In this document: positions 5,405 to 5,680 of the stretch, one piece after another
Layout of the letters: each line of letters opens with the position of its first letter
Numbering within the stretch: position 1 is the stretch's first letter
Assembly: GCA_023433835.1 (NCBI GenBank)
Contig: JAEYTW010000059.1
Span: 1-5,680, forward strand
From: Pseudomonadota bacterium
GTDB taxonomy: Bacteria > Pseudomonadota > Alphaproteobacteria > Ferrovibrionales > Ferrovibrionaceae
Direction of reading: 5' to 3'
DNA: 5,680 bases
The notes under the pieces: generated by a model
Told to the model about the DNA's origin: nothing
What the model saw: the letters and a program-made list of their open reading frames with translations, nothing else
Database searches by the model: none
Translations under genes and position numbers: made by a program

Positions 5405-5680
5405 ATGAGCACAGCACCCCAGATCGCCGAAGTCGCGGCCCTGGTCGGCGACCCGGCCCGCGCCAACATGCTGACCGCCCTGCTGGCGGGCAAGGCCTTG
5501 ACCGCGTCCGAGCTGGCCTATGTCGCCGGCGTCGCGCCCCCTACCGCTTCGGGCCATCTGGCCAAGCTGGCCGAGGCCCGGCTGGTGGTGGTCGCGGCCC
5601 AGGGCCGGCATCGGTATTACCGGCTGGCCTCGGCCCAGGTGGCGCGCATGCTGGAAAGCCTGATGGCGGTAGCCATCGAC
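5405..5680 (+). CDS. ArsR-family winged-helix transcriptional regulator (5' part, runs off window)
   Basis: The frame is open from ATG 5405 to the window end, giving 92 residues and no stop. They show a complete ArsR-type winged helix-turn-helix: GDPARANMLTALLAG (15-29), then ALTASELAYVAGVAPPTASG (31-50) with the recognition helix, HLAKLAEARLV (51-61), and the beta wing QGRHRYYRLAS (66-76). The Cys-containing metal site of classical ArsR/SmtB sensors is absent at the equivalent place (ASELAYVAG) and there is no Cys in the visible part, so metal sensing is unlikely from what is seen. The continuing RMLESLMAVA after the wing suggests a longer protein than a minimal one-domain ArsR. No clear ribosome binding site precedes the ATG. 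Its target is unknown; it follows the LysR gene in the same direction and may head another transcription unit to the right. Confidence 0.85.
   Translation, partial: MSTAPQIAEVAALVGDPARANMLTALLAGKALTASELAYVAGVAPPTASGHLAKLAEARLVVVAAQGRHRYYRLASAQVARMLESLMAVAID

Overview
The window looks like high-GC bacterial chromosome, most likely from an alphaproteobacterium. This is inferred from the strong G/C third-position bias, the gene families present, and the resemblance of the enzyme operon to periplasmic FAD-dependent sugar/polyol dehydrogenases common in that class. No rRNA, tRNA, CRISPR array, insertion sequence or prophage signature was seen.

Layout: three tightly spaced genes on the minus strand form a probable operon, in transcription order: a 522-aa exported protein with one C-terminal c-type heme motif (4121 to 2553), a 200-aa Tat-exported small subunit of the FAD-dependent sorbitol/gluconate/glucose dehydrogenase type (2484 to 1882), and a 604-aa GMC-family FAD oxidoreductase (1847 to 33). 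A divergent promoter region of about 310 bp (4122-4433) separates this operon from a plus-strand LysR-type regulator (4434-5336). A plus-strand ArsR-type winged-helix regulator begins at 5405 and runs off the right edge. Nine codons of a possible further minus-strand gene may start at position 27 and run off the left edge.

Inferred function: the GMC protein oxidises an alcohol or sugar with FAD. Its C-X5-C-X3-C motif matches the pattern that binds a [3Fe-4S] cluster in the catalytic subunit of bacterial FAD-glucose dehydrogenase, so electrons would pass from FAD to the iron-sulfur cluster and on to heme c. The GMC protein has no signal peptide and is probably carried through the Tat pathway by the small subunit, which has a twin-arginine leader. 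The LysR protein probably controls the operon from the intergenic AT-rich block. The substrate cannot be read from the sequence.

The most unusual part is the cytochrome-like protein. Classical complexes of this family use a triheme cytochrome c of about 400-480 residues. This one is longer, has a single CxxCH only 24 residues from its C-terminus, has no C-terminal membrane helix, and carries a large N-terminal region that I cannot assign to a characterised domain. The intergenic region is also rich in structure: a perfect 9-bp-arm hairpin, a T(CG)6A tract next to an A-tract, a 10-bp palindrome and an imperfect dyad.
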